Positions 1 to 9,247 of a stretch of DNA of 64,000 nt are shown here, in pieces; the stretch's first letter is position 1; each line of letters starts with the position of its first letter. The notes under the pieces were generated by a model. It saw only the letters and a program-made list of their open reading frames with translations. It was not told the origin of the DNA and did not search any database. Source of the stretch: Saccharomonospora glauca K62 (GTDB taxonomy: Bacteria > Actinomycetota > Actinomycetes > Mycobacteriales > Pseudonocardiaceae); the NCBI RefSeq assembly GCF_000243395.2, contig NZ_CM001484.1, positions 3,466,524-3,530,523 of the forward strand, in the 5' to 3' direction. A program made the translations under genes and the position numbers.

Positions 1-923
1 CCTGTGGCGGCGAGCGCGTCCGCCCCACCGACGATTTCGCTGATCTCCTGGGTGATCTGGGCCTGGCGGGCCTGGTTCGCCAGTCGGGTGTACGTCTCGA
101 CCAGCTCCTGGGCGTTGTCCGACGCCGACTTCATGGCGTTGCGCTGAGCCGCCAGTTCGGATGCCGCCGACTCCAGCAACGCCGCGTAGATCCGCGTGTT
201 GATGTACTTCGGCAGCAACGCCCCCAACAACTGCTCGGCACTCGGCTCGAACTCGTACGCCGGAGGAATGGTCGCAGGGGCCTCCTCGGTGTACTCGACC
301 TCGAGCGGAGCGATGCGGCGCGCGACCGGAGTCTGCGTGAGCATCGAACGGAACTCCGTGTAGACGATGTGCAGCTCGTCCACACCCAGCACGCCGTCCG
401 CACCCGGGTCGGTGCCCGAGTCGTCCGCCCCCGCGAGGAACGCCTTCACCAGCGTCTCGCCCACCTCGGCGGCGTTCTCGTAACGCGGTTGCTGCGAGAA
501 CCCGGTCCAGCTGCCCGCGACCTCACGGTTGCGGAACCGGTAGTAGTTCACGCCCTTACTGCCGATCACGTAGAGCTGCGGGCTCTTGCCCTGCTCACGA
601 AGCAGCGCGAGCAGCTCCTCCGTCGCACGCAGCGCGTTGGCGTTGTAACCGCCGACCAGACCTCGGTCACTGGTGACCACCAGCACCGCGGCCCGAGAGG
701 GGTTCGGACGCTCGACCAGCAACGGGTGGTCGAGGCTCGTGCTGGCCCCGGCCAGGGCGGAGAGCACGTTGGTGATCTCCGTGGCGTAGGGGCGCGAAGC
801 CTCGACCCGTGCCTGCGCCTTGCTGATGCGGGAGGTGGCGATGAGCTCCATCGCCTTCGTGATCTTCCCGATCGACTTGGTTGCCCGGACCTTCTGCCGG
901 AGCTCACGAAGCTGAGCGGCCAT
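1..923 (-). CDS. atpG: ATP synthase F1 gamma subunit (3'-truncated by window edge)
   Basis: Gamma is the central rotor shaft of F1 that couples c-ring rotation to catalysis in the alpha3beta3 head, on the cytoplasmic side of the membrane. The gene starts at an ATG 10 nt downstream of the atpA stop and opens with [12 protein letters not shown] followed by the [14 protein letters not shown] segment typical of the gamma N-terminal helix. The C-terminal helix segment with [14 protein letters not shown] is present near the left edge. About 307 codons are visible; only the last few residues lie outside the window. It is the last visible gene of the leftward atp operon; atpD and atpC should follow beyond position 1. 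Confidence 0.97.
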   Translation of the reverse strand, partial: MAAQLRELRQKVRATKSIGKITKAMELIATSRISKAQARVEASRPYATEITNVLSALAGASTSLDHPLLVERPNPSRAAVLVVTSDRGLVGGYNANALRATEELLALLREQGKSPQLYVIGSKGVNYYRFRNREVAGSWTGFSQQPRYENAAEVGETLVKAFLAGADDSGTDPGADGVLGVDELHIVYTEFRSMLTQTPVARRIAPLEVEYTEEAPATIPPAYEFEPSAEQLLGALLPKYINTRIYAALLESAASELAAQRNAMKSASDNAQELVETYTRLANQARQAQITQEISEIVGGADALAAT

Positions 924-933
924 CGTTCGCGCC

Positions 934-2580
934 CTACTTCTTCACAGCCGCGGGACGGTGCACCTTCACGGACTCCTGGCCGACCTTGTCGGCGTCCATG
1001 GGATCCACGGGCTCGTCACCGACCAACGACTTGCCCTCGGAGGTGGTGAAGCTCTTCTTGAACTCGGCGGTGATCGAAACGACCCGCTCGGCGAGTTCAT
1101 CGCTCCACTTACCGGTCTCCCGGATCTCGGCGAGGATGTCGTCGTGCTTGTGCCGGATGTGCTCGAGCAGCTCGGCGTTGAACCGCGCGGTGTCCTCGAT
1201 CGGCACGTCGTCGTAGTGGCCCTTCGTGCCGAGGAAGATGGTGAGCACCTGCTGCTCGACCGGCACCGGCGAGTACTGCGGCTGCTTGAGCAGCTCGTAG
1301 AGGCGAGCACCACGGTCGAGCTGGGCCTTCGACGCGGCGTCGAGGTCGGAGGCGAAGGCCGCGAACGCCTTCAGTTCCTCGTACTGCGACAGGTCGATAC
1401 GCAGCGAACCGGAGACCGTCTTCATCGCCTTGATCTGCGCGTCACCACCGACTCGCGACACCGAGGTGGTCACGTCGACGGCGGGCCGCTGACCCGAGTT
1501 GAAGAGGTCCGACTGGAAGAAGCACTGCCCGTCGGTGATCGAGATGACGTTGGTGGGGATGTAGGCCGAGATGTCGTTGGCCTTCGTCTCGATGACCGGC
1601 AGACCGGTCAGCGAGCCACCACCCAGCTCGTCCGACAGCTTCGCGCAGCGCTCCAGCAGACGCGAGTGCAGGTAGAAGACGTCACCGGGGAACGCCTCGC
1701 GGCCCGGCGGACGACGCAGCAGCAGCGAGATCGCACGGTAGGCCTCGGCCTGCTTGGTGAGGTCGTCGAACACGATCAGCACGTGCTTGCCCTGGTACAT
1801 CCAGTGCTGGCCCAGAGCGGAGCCCGAGTACGGCGCGAGCCACTTGAAGCCCGCCGAGTCGGACGCCGGGGCGGCGACGATGGTCGTGTACTCCATCGCG
1901 CCCGCGTCCTCCAGCGACTTGCGCACGGACGCGATCGTGGAGCCCTTCTGGCCGACGGCGACGTAGATGCAGCGGACCTGCTTCTTCGGGTCGCCGCTCT
2001 CCCAGTTGGCCTTCTGGTTGATGATCGTGTCGACGCAGACCGCGGTCTTGCCGGTCTTGCGGTCACCGATGATCAGCTGCCGCTGACCACGACCGATGGG
2101 CGTCATCGAGTCGATGGCCGTGATACCGGTCTGCAACGGCTCGCTCACCGGCTGCCGCTCCACCACCGAAGCGGCCTGCAGCTCCAGCGCGCGCCGCTCG
2201 GTGGCCTCGATCTCGCCGAGACCGTCGATCGGGTTGCCGAGCGGGTCGATGACACGGCCGAGGAAGTTGTCGCCGACCGGGACCGACAGGATCTGGCCGG
2301 TGCGCTTGACCTCCTGGCCTTCCTCGATCGCCTCGAAGTTACCGAGGATGACGACACCGATCTGGCGCGGGTCGAGGTTCTGCGCGACGCCGAGGATGCC
2401 GCCGGGGAACTCCAGCAGCTCGTTGGCCATCGTGCCCGGCAGGCCTTCGACGTGGGCAACACCGTCGCCGGTGTCGACGACGACGCCGACCTCTTCCCGG
2501 CTCACGTCCGGGGAATAACTCGAGACGTAGTTCTCGATCGCGTTGGCGATCTCATCCGAGGAGATCGTCAGCTCCGCCAT
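934..2580 (-). CDS. atpA: ATP synthase F1 alpha subunit
   Basis: This 548-residue protein is the regulatory nucleotide-binding subunit of the F1 head. The N-terminal beta-barrel domain is followed by the nucleotide-binding core with the P-loop GDRKTGKT at about residues 172-179, then a helical C-terminal domain. The C-terminus carries an extension after residue 510 (rich in D, K and V, ending PAAVKK), which is usual in actinobacterial alpha subunits. It lies 63 nt downstream of atpH and 10 nt upstream of atpG on the same strand, within the atp operon. Length and sequence are fully typical. Confidence 0.98.
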   Translation of the reverse strand: MAELTISSDEIANAIENYVSSYSPDVSREEVGVVVDTGDGVAHVEGLPGTMANELLEFPGGILGVAQNLDPRQIGVVILGNFEAIEEGQEVKRTGQILSVPVGDNFLGRVIDPLGNPIDGLGEIEATERRALELQAASVVERQPVSEPLQTGITAIDSMTPIGRGQRQLIIGDRKTGKTAVCVDTIINQKANWESGDPKKQVRCIYVAVGQKGSTIASVRKSLEDAGAMEYTTIVAAPASDSAGFKWLAPYSGSALGQHWMYQGKHVLIVFDDLTKQAEAYRAISLLLRRPPGREAFPGDVFYLHSRLLERCAKLSDELGGGSLTGLPVIETKANDISAYIPTNVISITDGQCFFQSDLFNSGQRPAVDVTTSVSRVGGDAQIKAMKTVSGSLRIDLSQYEELKAFAAFASDLDAASKAQLDRGARLYELLKQPQYSPVPVEQQVLTIFLGTKGHYDDVPIEDTARFNAELLEHIRHKHDDILAEIRETGKWSDELAERVVSITAEFKKSFTTSEGKSLVGDEPVDPMDADKVGQESVKVHRPAAVKK

Positions 2581-2643
2581 GTCGTTCCCGCTCTCACTTC
2601 GTTCTTGCCAGTGTGCAAAGTATGTGTCATGTCGCCGACTCGC

Positions 2644-3465
2644 TCACCCGGCCAGTTGCCTGCGCAAGGCTTCCAGCCTGCCGGCGGCACTACCGTCGAT
2701 CACCTCGTCGCCGACCCGAACCACCACGCCGGCGCCCAACGAGCGGTCGACGACCACGTGCAACGTCACCGGTCGCTCGTAGATCCTCTCAAGCTGGCCG
2801 GACAACCGTTCCCGTTGCTCGGCCGTCAGCTCGATCGCGCTGGTGACGTAGGCCACCGCCCGGCCGTTGCGACCGGCGGCCAGCTCCACTAGCTGGTCGA
2901 CGCCGTGGGCGACGCTGCGACCGCGTGGGCGGAGCACGACCTGCTCGACCAACACCCTGGTGATCGGATCGACCTTGTCCGCGATGAGCTGGCGGATGAG
3001 GCCGCGTTTCGCCTCGGCGGGCGCCGTCCTGTCGGACAGCGCCCTCTCCAGCTCGGGCTTGCTTTCCAGGATACGAGCGAACTGGAACAATTCGTCCTCG
3101 ACGTCGTCCAGTTTGCCCGCTTTTTCCGCACCGGCGAGCAGTGCGGAGAAACCGAGGTGTTCGAGGCCGTCCACCAGCTCACGCGGATTCGACCACCGTT
3201 CGCCCACCACGGCTTCCAGCACCGACAGCGCGGGGACCGAAAGCTTGTCCCGCAGCAGGGTCGCGACCAGCTGCTTGCGGGCCTCGGGGTCCGACGAACC
3301 GTCCGACACGGCCCGCCGCAACCCGATCTCCCTGGTGAGCAGATCCACCACGGAGAGCAGCTCTTCCCCGACTGCGGACGGGTCGGCGCCCGCGTCGCCG
3401 AGCACCTCGTCGAGACGGGTCCCGGCGAAGCTCAGAGCCTCGCGGCTCGCAGCATGCAGCGTCAT
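2644..3465 (-). CDS. atpH: ATP synthase delta subunit (peripheral stalk)
   Basis: The 273-residue OSCP/delta subunit joins the top of F1 to the b-subunit stalk. The N-terminal helical bundle starts MTLHAASREALSF. The conserved C-terminal region has RLSGQLERIYERPVTLHV and a final segment containing GDEVIDGSAAGRLEALRRQL, diagnostic of the family. It is longer than the roughly 180-residue E. coli protein, as is common in actinobacteria, but it is not the b-delta fusion known from Mycobacterium, because a separate complete atpF lies 7 nt upstream. Confidence 0.96.
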   Translation of the reverse strand: MTLHAASREALSFAGTRLDEVLGDAGADPSAVGEELLSVVDLLTREIGLRRAVSDGSSDPEARKQLVATLLRDKLSVPALSVLEAVVGERWSNPRELVDGLEHLGFSALLAGAEKAGKLDDVEDELFQFARILESKPELERALSDRTAPAEAKRGLIRQLIADKVDPITRVLVEQVVLRPRGRSVAHGVDQLVELAAGRNGRAVAYVTSAIELTAEQRERLSGQLERIYERPVTLHVVVDRSLGAGVVVRVGDEVIDGSAAGRLEALRRQLAG

Positions 3466-3472
3466 CTAGGCC

Positions 3473-4015
3473 CTACTTCCTTGCTCCGGCCGCACCACTG
3501 ACTTCGAGCTCGTTCAGGAACCGGTCGACGGTGCCACGGCGCCGCGCTTCGTCCTCGAGCGATTCGCCCACGATCCGCCCAGCGAGCAGGACGGCGTTGC
3601 GCCCGAGTTCCTCTCGAAGCTCGGCCACCAGCTGGGCCCGCTGGGCCTGCAACTGCGCCTCACCCTGCGCGACGATGCGCCGCGCCTCTTCCTCGGCCTG
3701 CGCCCGCAGCTCTTCCTTGATCTGTTCGGCCTCGGCCCGCGCGTCGTCGCGGATCTTGGCCGCCTCGGTCCGAGCCTCGGCGAGCTGGGCCTTGTACTGC
3801 GCCAACGCCTGTTCCGCCTCGGCCTGAGCCTTCTCGGCCTTCTCGATGCCACCCTCGATCTTGGCTGCCCGCTCCTCGTACAGCTTTTCGAAGCGCGGTT
3901 TGACGAACTTCGTCATGACGAACAGCAGGATGAGGAAAGCGACAAGACCGATGATGATCTCGGAAGCGTGCGGAAGTACGGGATCGTAATCTTCCTGGGC
4001 CTGCGCCAAAATCAT
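3473..4015 (-). CDS. atpF: ATP synthase F0 b subunit
   Basis: This is the peripheral stalk b subunit. One membrane span (about residues 18-36, EIIIGLVAFLILLFV) is followed by a long charged coiled coil rich in A, E, K, R and Q (roughly 45-150), as expected for b. I chose the ATG at 4015 because GGAGA lies about 6 nt upstream. A GTG at 4027 in the same frame would add four residues but has no visible ribosome-binding site. About 180 residues. It is 7 nt from atpH and follows atpE in the operon. Confidence 0.95.
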   Translation of the reverse strand: MILAQAQEDYDPVLPHASEIIIGLVAFLILLFVMTKFVKPRFEKLYEERAAKIEGGIEKAEKAQAEAEQALAQYKAQLAEARTEAAKIRDDARAEAEQIKEELRAQAEEEARRIVAQGEAQLQAQRAQLVAELREELGRNAVLLAGRIVGESLEDEARRRGTVDRFLNELEVSGAAGARK

Positions 4016-4061
4016 CGCCGTCTCCACTTCGTCTGGTTACTCAAGCAGTCGGTGGAGGACG

Positions 4062-4313
4062 TCAGCCCGCGAGGAAGAAGAGCACGAACCCGAGCAGCGC
4101 GAGCACCTCAACCAGGGCGAACGTGGTGAAGCCGATGTTCATCAGCTTGCCCTGGGCCTCCGGCTGGCGGGCGGTGCCGCTGATGACCGACGAGAAGATC
4201 ATGCCCACGCCGATACCACCACCGATGGCACCGAGGCCGTAGCCGATGACGGCGAGACCCGCGTTGATGTCGGTCTCGGCGGCCTGCTGGGCAAGAAGCA
4301 TGGTGCTGCTCAC
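4062..4313 (-). CDS. atpE: ATP synthase F0 c subunit (proteolipid ring)
   Basis: This 83-residue hairpin proteolipid forms the rotating c-ring. The first glycine-rich helix (about 22-42, [13 protein letters not shown]) leads into the polar loop ARQPE (about 48-52). The second helix carries the ion-binding carboxylate Glu69 in [10 protein letters not shown]. No Na+-ring ligand signature is obvious, so it is presumably a proton ring. It sits between atpB and atpF, in the usual order. Confidence 0.98.
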   Translation of the reverse strand: MSSTMLLAQQAAETDINAGLAVIGYGLGAIGGGIGVGMIFSSVISGTARQPEAQGKLMNIGFTTFALVEVLALLGFVLFFLAG

Positions 4314-4423
4314 GTAATTTCCCTTTCCAACTTCGTCCGTGTTCGGTTAACGGAGCCTTTGCCTTGGGGTCGAACGGACGTCACCTTCGCGTAGGCCGTC
4401 CGCCGGTCTTTTCTGGGTACGAC

Positions 4424-5206
4424 TCAGTGCTCCTCGGCCAGAGCCGCCCCGATGTAGTTGGCCGACAACAACGCGAAGATGAACGCCTGGATCACCATGA
4501 CGAGCGCCTCGATGAACGTGATCGCCAAGGCACCCGCGAACGAGAACGCGGAAACTGCCTTCACCAAGCCCTCACCATGCAACAACAGGTACTCGGCGGA
4601 CATAGCAAACAGCATGATCAGCAGATGACCCGCGAACATGGCCGCGAAAACCCGGATCGCCAGGGTGATCGGGTTCATGAAGAACTTGGTGAAGAACTCA
4701 ATCGGGCTGAGCAGGATGTACACGAACTTCGGGGCCCCCGGAGGCGCGAGCTGCAGCCTGAGGTACTTACGGAGACCGTGCTTCCTGATTCCCGCGTAGT
4801 GGTACACCGGATAGACCACCAGCACCGAAAGGGCGAGCGGGAACCCGATGTGCGACATCGTCGGGAACTGCAGGACCGGCACGAGACCGAAGAGGTTGTT
4901 CACCAGGATGAAGGTGAACAGGCTCAGCACCAGCGGCACGAAACGGAGGAAGTCGGCCGCGCCGATCTGCTCACGGGCGATGTTGTTACGCCCGAAGTCG
5001 TAGAGCGATTCGACGAGGAACTGCCCCTTGCCCGGAACGACGCTCATCTTCCTGGTGGTCAGCAGGAAGAAAGCCACGATGATGACGACCGAGAGCACGG
5101 CAAGCAGCATGGGTTTCGTGACCCAGCCGAAGATTGCCGGCAGATTGAAGGCTTCTGCCGTCGGCGGTGTGAATTCATCACCTGCGGCTAGTACCAGCGC
5201 GCCCAA
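4424..5206 (-). CDS. atpB: ATP synthase F0 a subunit
   Basis: The 260-residue a subunit forms the two proton half-channels beside the c-ring. Several hydrophobic spans are visible, including residues 33-50, 90-112 and 184-210. The essential arginine is Arg185 in the motif ITLAIRVFAAMFAGH, and the conserved PIEFFTKF segment precedes it. It is the first structural gene of the F0F1 operon; about 200 nt separate it from the AtpI-like gene upstream, long enough to hold the main operon promoter. Confidence 0.97.
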   Translation of the reverse strand: MGALVLAAGDEFTPPTAEAFNLPAIFGWVTKPMLLAVLSVVIIVAFFLLTTRKMSVVPGKGQFLVESLYDFGRNNIAREQIGAADFLRFVPLVLSLFTFILVNNLFGLVPVLQFPTMSHIGFPLALSVLVVYPVYHYAGIRKHGLRKYLRLQLAPPGAPKFVYILLSPIEFFTKFFMNPITLAIRVFAAMFAGHLLIMLFAMSAEYLLLHGEGLVKAVSAFSFAGALAITFIEALVMVIQAFIFALLSANYIGAALAEEH

Positions 5207-5408
5207 CTGGGCTCCTTCCGGTTCTCCCGGCCGGCGTTCACTCCGCCGGGGGAATCGTCACAAACCTGGACTTAACGTACCGGATACAGTTCCGGCACCG
5301 TGCAGGGCATCCCCAATGGGGATGAGACCTTGGTGCGGACGATACCAGGGGCGGAGCAGCCAATCCGTACGGGCGTACTCCAACCACCCCCGTTCGAGGA
5401 CAGTTGGC

Positions 5409-5942
5409 CTACTCGTCCGTAACCCGCTCGGCCGAACGGGGGACGACGAGAGTAGGGGTTCGAGTCGTCCGGAACGCCACCACCTCGGCTGCCGCCCACG
5501 CCACGACGGTCACCAACATGCCGAACGCGAGCGCGGGCCTGCTGAACCCCTCGACATCCCGCAGCAGGAACATGACCAGCAACAACGCCGACATCTTGAG
5601 GGCGTAACCGCCCAGCGCGAGGGTCATCAGCGTGCTCGGCGGGCGGGTGGCCGCGATCCGCATCATCGTGATCGTCACGAGCGAGGAACCGAAACCGAGC
5701 GTCGCGCCGAACGCGGCTCCCACCAGCCCCGACTGCCCCGCCGAGAGCGTGGCCACCCCGATCGTGACGAGCACGAGCGGTGTCGCAAGGCGCAGCCCCC
5801 ACCGCAGCATCGCGTCGGCGAGCGCGTACACCGACTTCGCGTGAGCGGCGCGGGCCTCCGCCTGCGCGGCCTCGTGGGCGGCGTCCTCCACCGAGTCGCG
5901 GGCGGCCGTCCCGGCCGCCACGTCACCGTCCACCATGTTCAT
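5409..5942 (-). CDS. AtpI-like membrane protein at the head of the atp operon
   Basis: About 177 residues with four hydrophobic segments (roughly 45-60, 64-82, 98-120, 128-148) after a charged, Ala/Glu-rich N-terminus. It corresponds by position to the small membrane protein (Rv1303-type) found between rfe/wecA and atpB in actinobacteria. AtpI is thought to help c-ring assembly or Mg2+ supply; here that role is inferred from position and topology. I chose the ATG at 5942, preceded by GAGGCGAGG; a GTG at 5963 in the same frame is an alternative. The first residues are MNMVDGD. Confidence 0.78.
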   Translation of the reverse strand: MNMVDGDVAAGTAARDSVEDAAHEAAQAEARAAHAKSVYALADAMLRWGLRLATPLVLVTIGVATLSAGQSGLVGAAFGATLGFGSSLVTITMMRIAATRPPSTLMTLALGGYALKMSALLLVMFLLRDVEGFSRPALAFGMLVTVVAWAAAEVVAFRTTRTPTLVVPRSAERVTDE

Positions 5943-6010
5943 TCGCCTCGCCTCTTCGGTCACCCGCTGCCTCACCACATCGGTCGCACCCGACGCGTCT
6001 CGCCGACAGC

Positions 6011-7174
6011 CTAGGCGGTGCTCTTCTCCTTCTGCCGTCTCAGCCGCGGCACGAACGTGATGAGCGCGGCGATCAACAGGCCGCCGCACGTGCCCCAGAA
6101 CACCGCCACCGTGTCGAACATCGCCACCGCGACCGCTCCGAACGCGAGCAACGCCGCCCACAGGTAGATGAGGAGCACGGCGCGGCGCTGCGAGTGTCCG
6201 ATCTCCAGCAGCCGGTGGTGCAGGTGCATCTTGTCGGCGGCGAACGGACTCTCCCCGCGCCGGGTGCGGCGCACCACGGCCAACACCAGGTCGAGCAGGG
6301 GAAGGAACAGCACGGCCGCCACCACGAACAACGGCGAGAGCAGAGCCACGACGTCGGTGGCGTCGAACGACGTGTAGACGATCCGACCCGACGCCGACGT
6401 GCTCGCCGCCGCCAGCATGAGCCCGATCATCATCGAACCCGAGTCGCCCATGAAGATCTTCGCGGGCTGGAAGTTGTGCGGGAGGAACCCGAGGCAGGCC
6501 CCGGCGAGCGTCGCCGCGATGAGCGCGGGCGGATAGGTGCTCACCTCACCGCCGGAGGAGTGCAGCAGCCACAGCGTGAACGTGCAGGTCGCCGCCGCCG
6601 CGATGAGCCCGAGACCACTCGCGAGCCCGTCGAGGCCGTCGACGAAGTTCATCGCGTTCACCATGACCACGACCAACAGCACGACCAGCAGACCGCCCTG
6701 GTTGCGGTCGAACATGAGCACGTTGCCGAGCGCGTCGGCGTCACCGCCCCACGGCACCCACAACGAGACCCACTGCACCCCGAACAACACGAGGATGCCC
6801 GCGCACATGACCTGACCGGCCAGTTTGGTCCAGGCATCGAGTTCGAAGCGGTCGTCGAGCGCGCCGATGAGCACGATGACGCCGCCACCGATGAGGACGG
6901 CGAGCGGGTCGTAGGAGTACTCGAACGCCCGTCTCAACACCGGCAACTGGTGGGCCAACGCCATACCGCCGACCACGCCGAGATACATGGCGAGTCCACC
7001 CATCCTCGGGATCGGGACGACGTGGACGTCGCGTTTGCGCGGAACGGCGACGGCCTTGACCTTGATGGCGAACCGACGCACGACGGCGGTGAGCAGATAG
7101 GTCACCGCGGCGGAGACGAGAGCGACGAGCAGGTACTCGCGGATGGGAAGACCGGTGGGGACAGCGGAGTTCAC
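6011..7174 (-). CDS. wecA: UDP-GlcNAc:undecaprenyl/decaprenyl-phosphate GlcNAc-1-phosphate transferase
   Basis: This 387-residue polytopic protein of the MraY/WecA family transfers GlcNAc-1-phosphate from UDP-GlcNAc to a polyprenyl phosphate, the first lipid-linked step of arabinogalactan-type or other wall-polymer synthesis. Visible family features are PRKRDVHVVPIPRMGGLAMYLG near the start (split here by loops), NAMNFVDGLDGLASG (metal-binding DD region), FMGDSGSMMIG and the H-rich loop MHLHHRLLEIGHS. About ten membrane spans can be drawn. It lies between tsaC and the AtpI-like gene, exactly as rfe does in mycobacteria. Confidence 0.94.
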   Translation of the reverse strand: MNSAVPTGLPIREYLLVALVSAAVTYLLTAVVRRFAIKVKAVAVPRKRDVHVVPIPRMGGLAMYLGVVGGMALAHQLPVLRRAFEYSYDPLAVLIGGGVIVLIGALDDRFELDAWTKLAGQVMCAGILVLFGVQWVSLWVPWGGDADALGNVLMFDRNQGGLLVVLLVVVMVNAMNFVDGLDGLASGLGLIAAAATCTFTLWLLHSSGGEVSTYPPALIAATLAGACLGFLPHNFQPAKIFMGDSGSMMIGLMLAAASTSASGRIVYTSFDATDVVALLSPLFVVAAVLFLPLLDLVLAVVRRTRRGESPFAADKMHLHHRLLEIGHSQRRAVLLIYLWAALLAFGAVAVAMFDTVAVFWGTCGGLLIAALITFVPRLRRQKEKSTA

Positions 7175-7244
7175 GACCGCGTCACCCTCCGAAAAGCACG
7201 GACGGGTGGTTCACAGTCAGCAACGCTACCGCTACCGTTCACAG

Positions 7245-7895
7245 TCACTCTTTCGGGCCGATCTCCATGCCCAGGGCCTCCGATACCGCCTCGGCACTCA
7301 CAGCGCCCTCACGGAGCAAGGACGGGGTGGGGCCGGTGAGGTCGACGATGGTCGACGGCACCGGGTCGCCGCTCGGACCGCCGTCGAGGTAGACCGCGAC
7401 GGACTCGCCGAGCTGCTCACGAGCCTGTTGCGCCGTGGACGCGGGAGGCTGCCCGGAGACGTTGGCGCTCGACACGGCCATGGGGCCGACCTCGCGCAGC
7501 AGTTCGAGCGCCACGGGATGCAAGGGCATCCGCAGCATCACGGTGCCCCTGGTGCTGCCGAGGTTCCACTGCAGGCTCGGCGCGTGCGGCACGACGATCG
7601 ACAGATCACCGGGCCAGAACGCCTCGATGAGGGTCTTGGCGTGCCGGGACAGCCCGAGCACCAGGCCGTCGACCGTGGACCAGGAGCCGACGAGGACGCC
7701 CACCGGCATGTCCGGGCCCCGGTTCTTGGCCCGCAGCAGGGCCCGCACGGCCGTCGCGTCGAAGGCGTCGGCACCGATTCCGTAGACGGTGTCGGTCGGC
7801 ATCACCACGAGCCTGCCGGAACGCACCGCCGAGGCGGCGGCCTTCAGCCCGTCGGCCCTCGTGTGCTGCTCACCGCAGTCGTACACCGCGCTCAT
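7245..7895 (-). CDS. tsaC: L-threonylcarbamoyladenylate synthase (Sua5/YwlC/YrdC family)
   Basis: The 216-residue enzyme makes threonylcarbamoyl-AMP from Thr, bicarbonate and ATP for the t6A modification of ANN-decoding tRNAs. The YrdC fold is shown by VVMPTDTVYGIGADAFD, KNRGPDMPVGVLV, FWPGDLSIVVP and GPMAVSSANVSGQ. The ATG at 7895 is chosen because the homologous domain begins just after it; the open frame extends further upstream but that part is a shadow of prmC. It is a single-domain protein, without the C-terminal Sua5 domain. Confidence 0.95.
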   Translation of the reverse strand: MSAVYDCGEQHTRADGLKAAASAVRSGRLVVMPTDTVYGIGADAFDATAVRALLRAKNRGPDMPVGVLVGSWSTVDGLVLGLSRHAKTLIEAFWPGDLSIVVPHAPSLQWNLGSTRGTVMLRMPLHPVALELLREVGPMAVSSANVSGQPPASTAQQAREQLGESVAVYLDGGPSGDPVPSTIVDLTGPTPSLLREGAVSAEAVSEALGMEIGPKE

Positions 7896-7944
7896 GCGCG
7901 CCAAGCTTAGCGCTGCCCTTTCGCCGGTCCTCGGCCCACGGCGG

Positions 7945-8808
7945 TCACACTCGGCGAGCCGTGACGAAGCGTGGACGCCCCGCCAGATCGGTGTGATCGA
8001 CCACGTCGGTGAGGACGCGCCGAGCCTCCAACAGGGCGGGCACCGCCTGCCCGTGGGTGTCGTCGTGCTCGATGGCGACACCGCCCCCCGGCCTCAGCAG
8101 GCGAGCCGCCATCGTGACGACGTGCCGGATCACGTCGAGCCCCCCTCCGGCCGCGAACACGGCCTGCGGCGGGTCGTAGTCCGCGACCTCCGGCGGGACG
8201 GGGGTGCCCTGCGGCACGTACGGCGGATTGCACAGCACGAGGTCCACGAGCCCGTCGAGCTCGGCGAACACGGTGTCGTCCGTCACGTCGCCCGAGTAGA
8301 GGCGGATCGGCGTGTCTCCGGCCTCCGCGCGCAGGTCGGCGTTGTGACGGGCCCAGGCGAGCGCATCGGGGTCGTTGTCCACCGCGTAGACGACCGCGTC
8401 CGGCCGAGCGTGCGCCACGGCGAGAGCCAGCACACCCGATCCGGTGCACAGGTCCACCACCACCGGGTGTGCCCGGTCCTTGAGCAGCTTCAGCCCCCAC
8501 TCCAACAACAATTCGGTCTCGGGCCGCGGGACGAACACGCCGGGACCGACCCGGACCCCGATGCCCCCCATCACGGCCTCGCCGAGGAGGTACTGGAGCG
8601 GCACCCGTGTGGAACGTTCGGCGACGAGGCGATGGATGGCCTCCACGACCGGCGGGTCGACGAGAGGAACGAGTGGCAACCTCCCCCGCTCGACGCCCAG
8701 CACGTGGGCGGCGATGAGTTCGGCCTCGGTACGCGGTGACGCGACGCCGGCCTCCTCCAGGATTCGAGCGGCCTCCAACATCGCCAGTCGTAGGGGCAGT
8801 CTCTTCAC
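7945..8808 (-). CDS. prmC: Release factor glutamine N5-methyltransferase
   Basis: PrmC (HemK) methylates the Gln of the GGQ motif in RF1/RF2. The SAM-binding motif VVDLCTGSGVLALAVA and the catalytic substrate-binding NPPY (in LVLCNPPYVPQG) are intact, as is FVPRPETELLLEW. The start is set at GTG 8808 (VKRLPLRLAM), giving 287 residues; the open frame extends to a TTG at 8838. In most actinobacteria prmC directly follows prfA; here prfA lies 11 kb away at 20050-21126, with the accessory block in between. Confidence 0.93.
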   Translation of the reverse strand: MKRLPLRLAMLEAARILEEAGVASPRTEAELIAAHVLGVERGRLPLVPLVDPPVVEAIHRLVAERSTRVPLQYLLGEAVMGGIGVRVGPGVFVPRPETELLLEWGLKLLKDRAHPVVVDLCTGSGVLALAVAHARPDAVVYAVDNDPDALAWARHNADLRAEAGDTPIRLYSGDVTDDTVFAELDGLVDLVLCNPPYVPQGTPVPPEVADYDPPQAVFAAGGGLDVIRHVVTMAARLLRPGGGVAIEHDDTHGQAVPALLEARRVLTDVVDHTDLAGRPRFVTARRV

Positions 8809-8844
8809 GGCGTCAAGACTTGCACATCCCCCGGACAACCGCGC

Positions 8845-9195
8845 TCAACCCCGGACGTCACCCGCCAGATTCGCCAGCCTCGTCCGATTGTGTCGCAATT
8901 TCTCGATGTCCTCGTCGAGAGCGCGCAGCTGCCTGGCCAGCAGCTCGCGCAACTGCGGGCACATGTCGAGGTCGGGTTTCTCGCCCCGCGCGCACGGGAG
9001 CACCTCTCGGATGCGTTCCGTGGGCAGGCCCGCGTCGAGCAACGCCTTGATCTGCCGCACCCGCGTGACCGCGTCCTCGTCATAGACGCGATACCCGTTG
9101 GCTTCCCGCCGCGCGCGAAGCAACCCCTTGGACTCGTAGTACCGCAACAGCCGGGCGCTGGCTCCCGTGCGGGCGGACAACTCACCGATCAGCAC
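8845..9195 (-). CDS. MerR-family transcriptional regulator
   Basis: About 116 residues. The N-terminal winged helix reads VLIGELSARTGASARLLRYY and continues with KGLLRARREANGYRVYDEDAV, the classic MerR DNA-binding domain. A dimerisation helix follows, with only one region containing cysteines (LPCARGEKPDLDMCPQL), so it may sense a small molecule or thiol stress rather than bind a metal cluster. I chose GTG 9195, preceded by GGAGAG; an upstream TTG at 9231 would extend it across the divergent promoter. It is transcribed away from the hydrolase at 9248, which it probably controls together with itself. Confidence 0.9.
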   Translation of the reverse strand: MLIGELSARTGASARLLRYYESKGLLRARREANGYRVYDEDAVTRVRQIKALLDAGLPTERIREVLPCARGEKPDLDMCPQLRELLARQLRALDEDIEKLRHNRTRLANLAGDVRG

Positions 9196-9209
9196 ACCGC
9201 TCTCCGGAC

Positions 9210-9241
9210 TTGACCTTGTCACCGATGTCAACCCTTAACGT
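9210..9241 (+). promoter_or_regulatory. MerR-type promoter/operator for the hydrolase gene
   Basis: A -35 hexamer TTGACC (9210-9215) and a -10 TTAACG (9235-9240) are separated by 19 bp, the over-long spacing characteristic of MerR-activated promoters. An inverted repeat TTGAC-N12-GTCAA (9210-9214 and 9227-9231) lies between them, where a MerR dimer would bind. The hydrolase ATG is at 9248, seven bases after the -10, so the transcript should be leaderless. Confidence 0.7.
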
Positions 9242-9247
9242 CGCATC

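Noticed and set aside
958-2892. 644-codon open frame on the plus strand across atpA and atpH
   Set aside because: It is the antisense shadow of atpA/atpH; composition is Arg/His/Asp-rich with no domain, as expected in GC-rich DNA.
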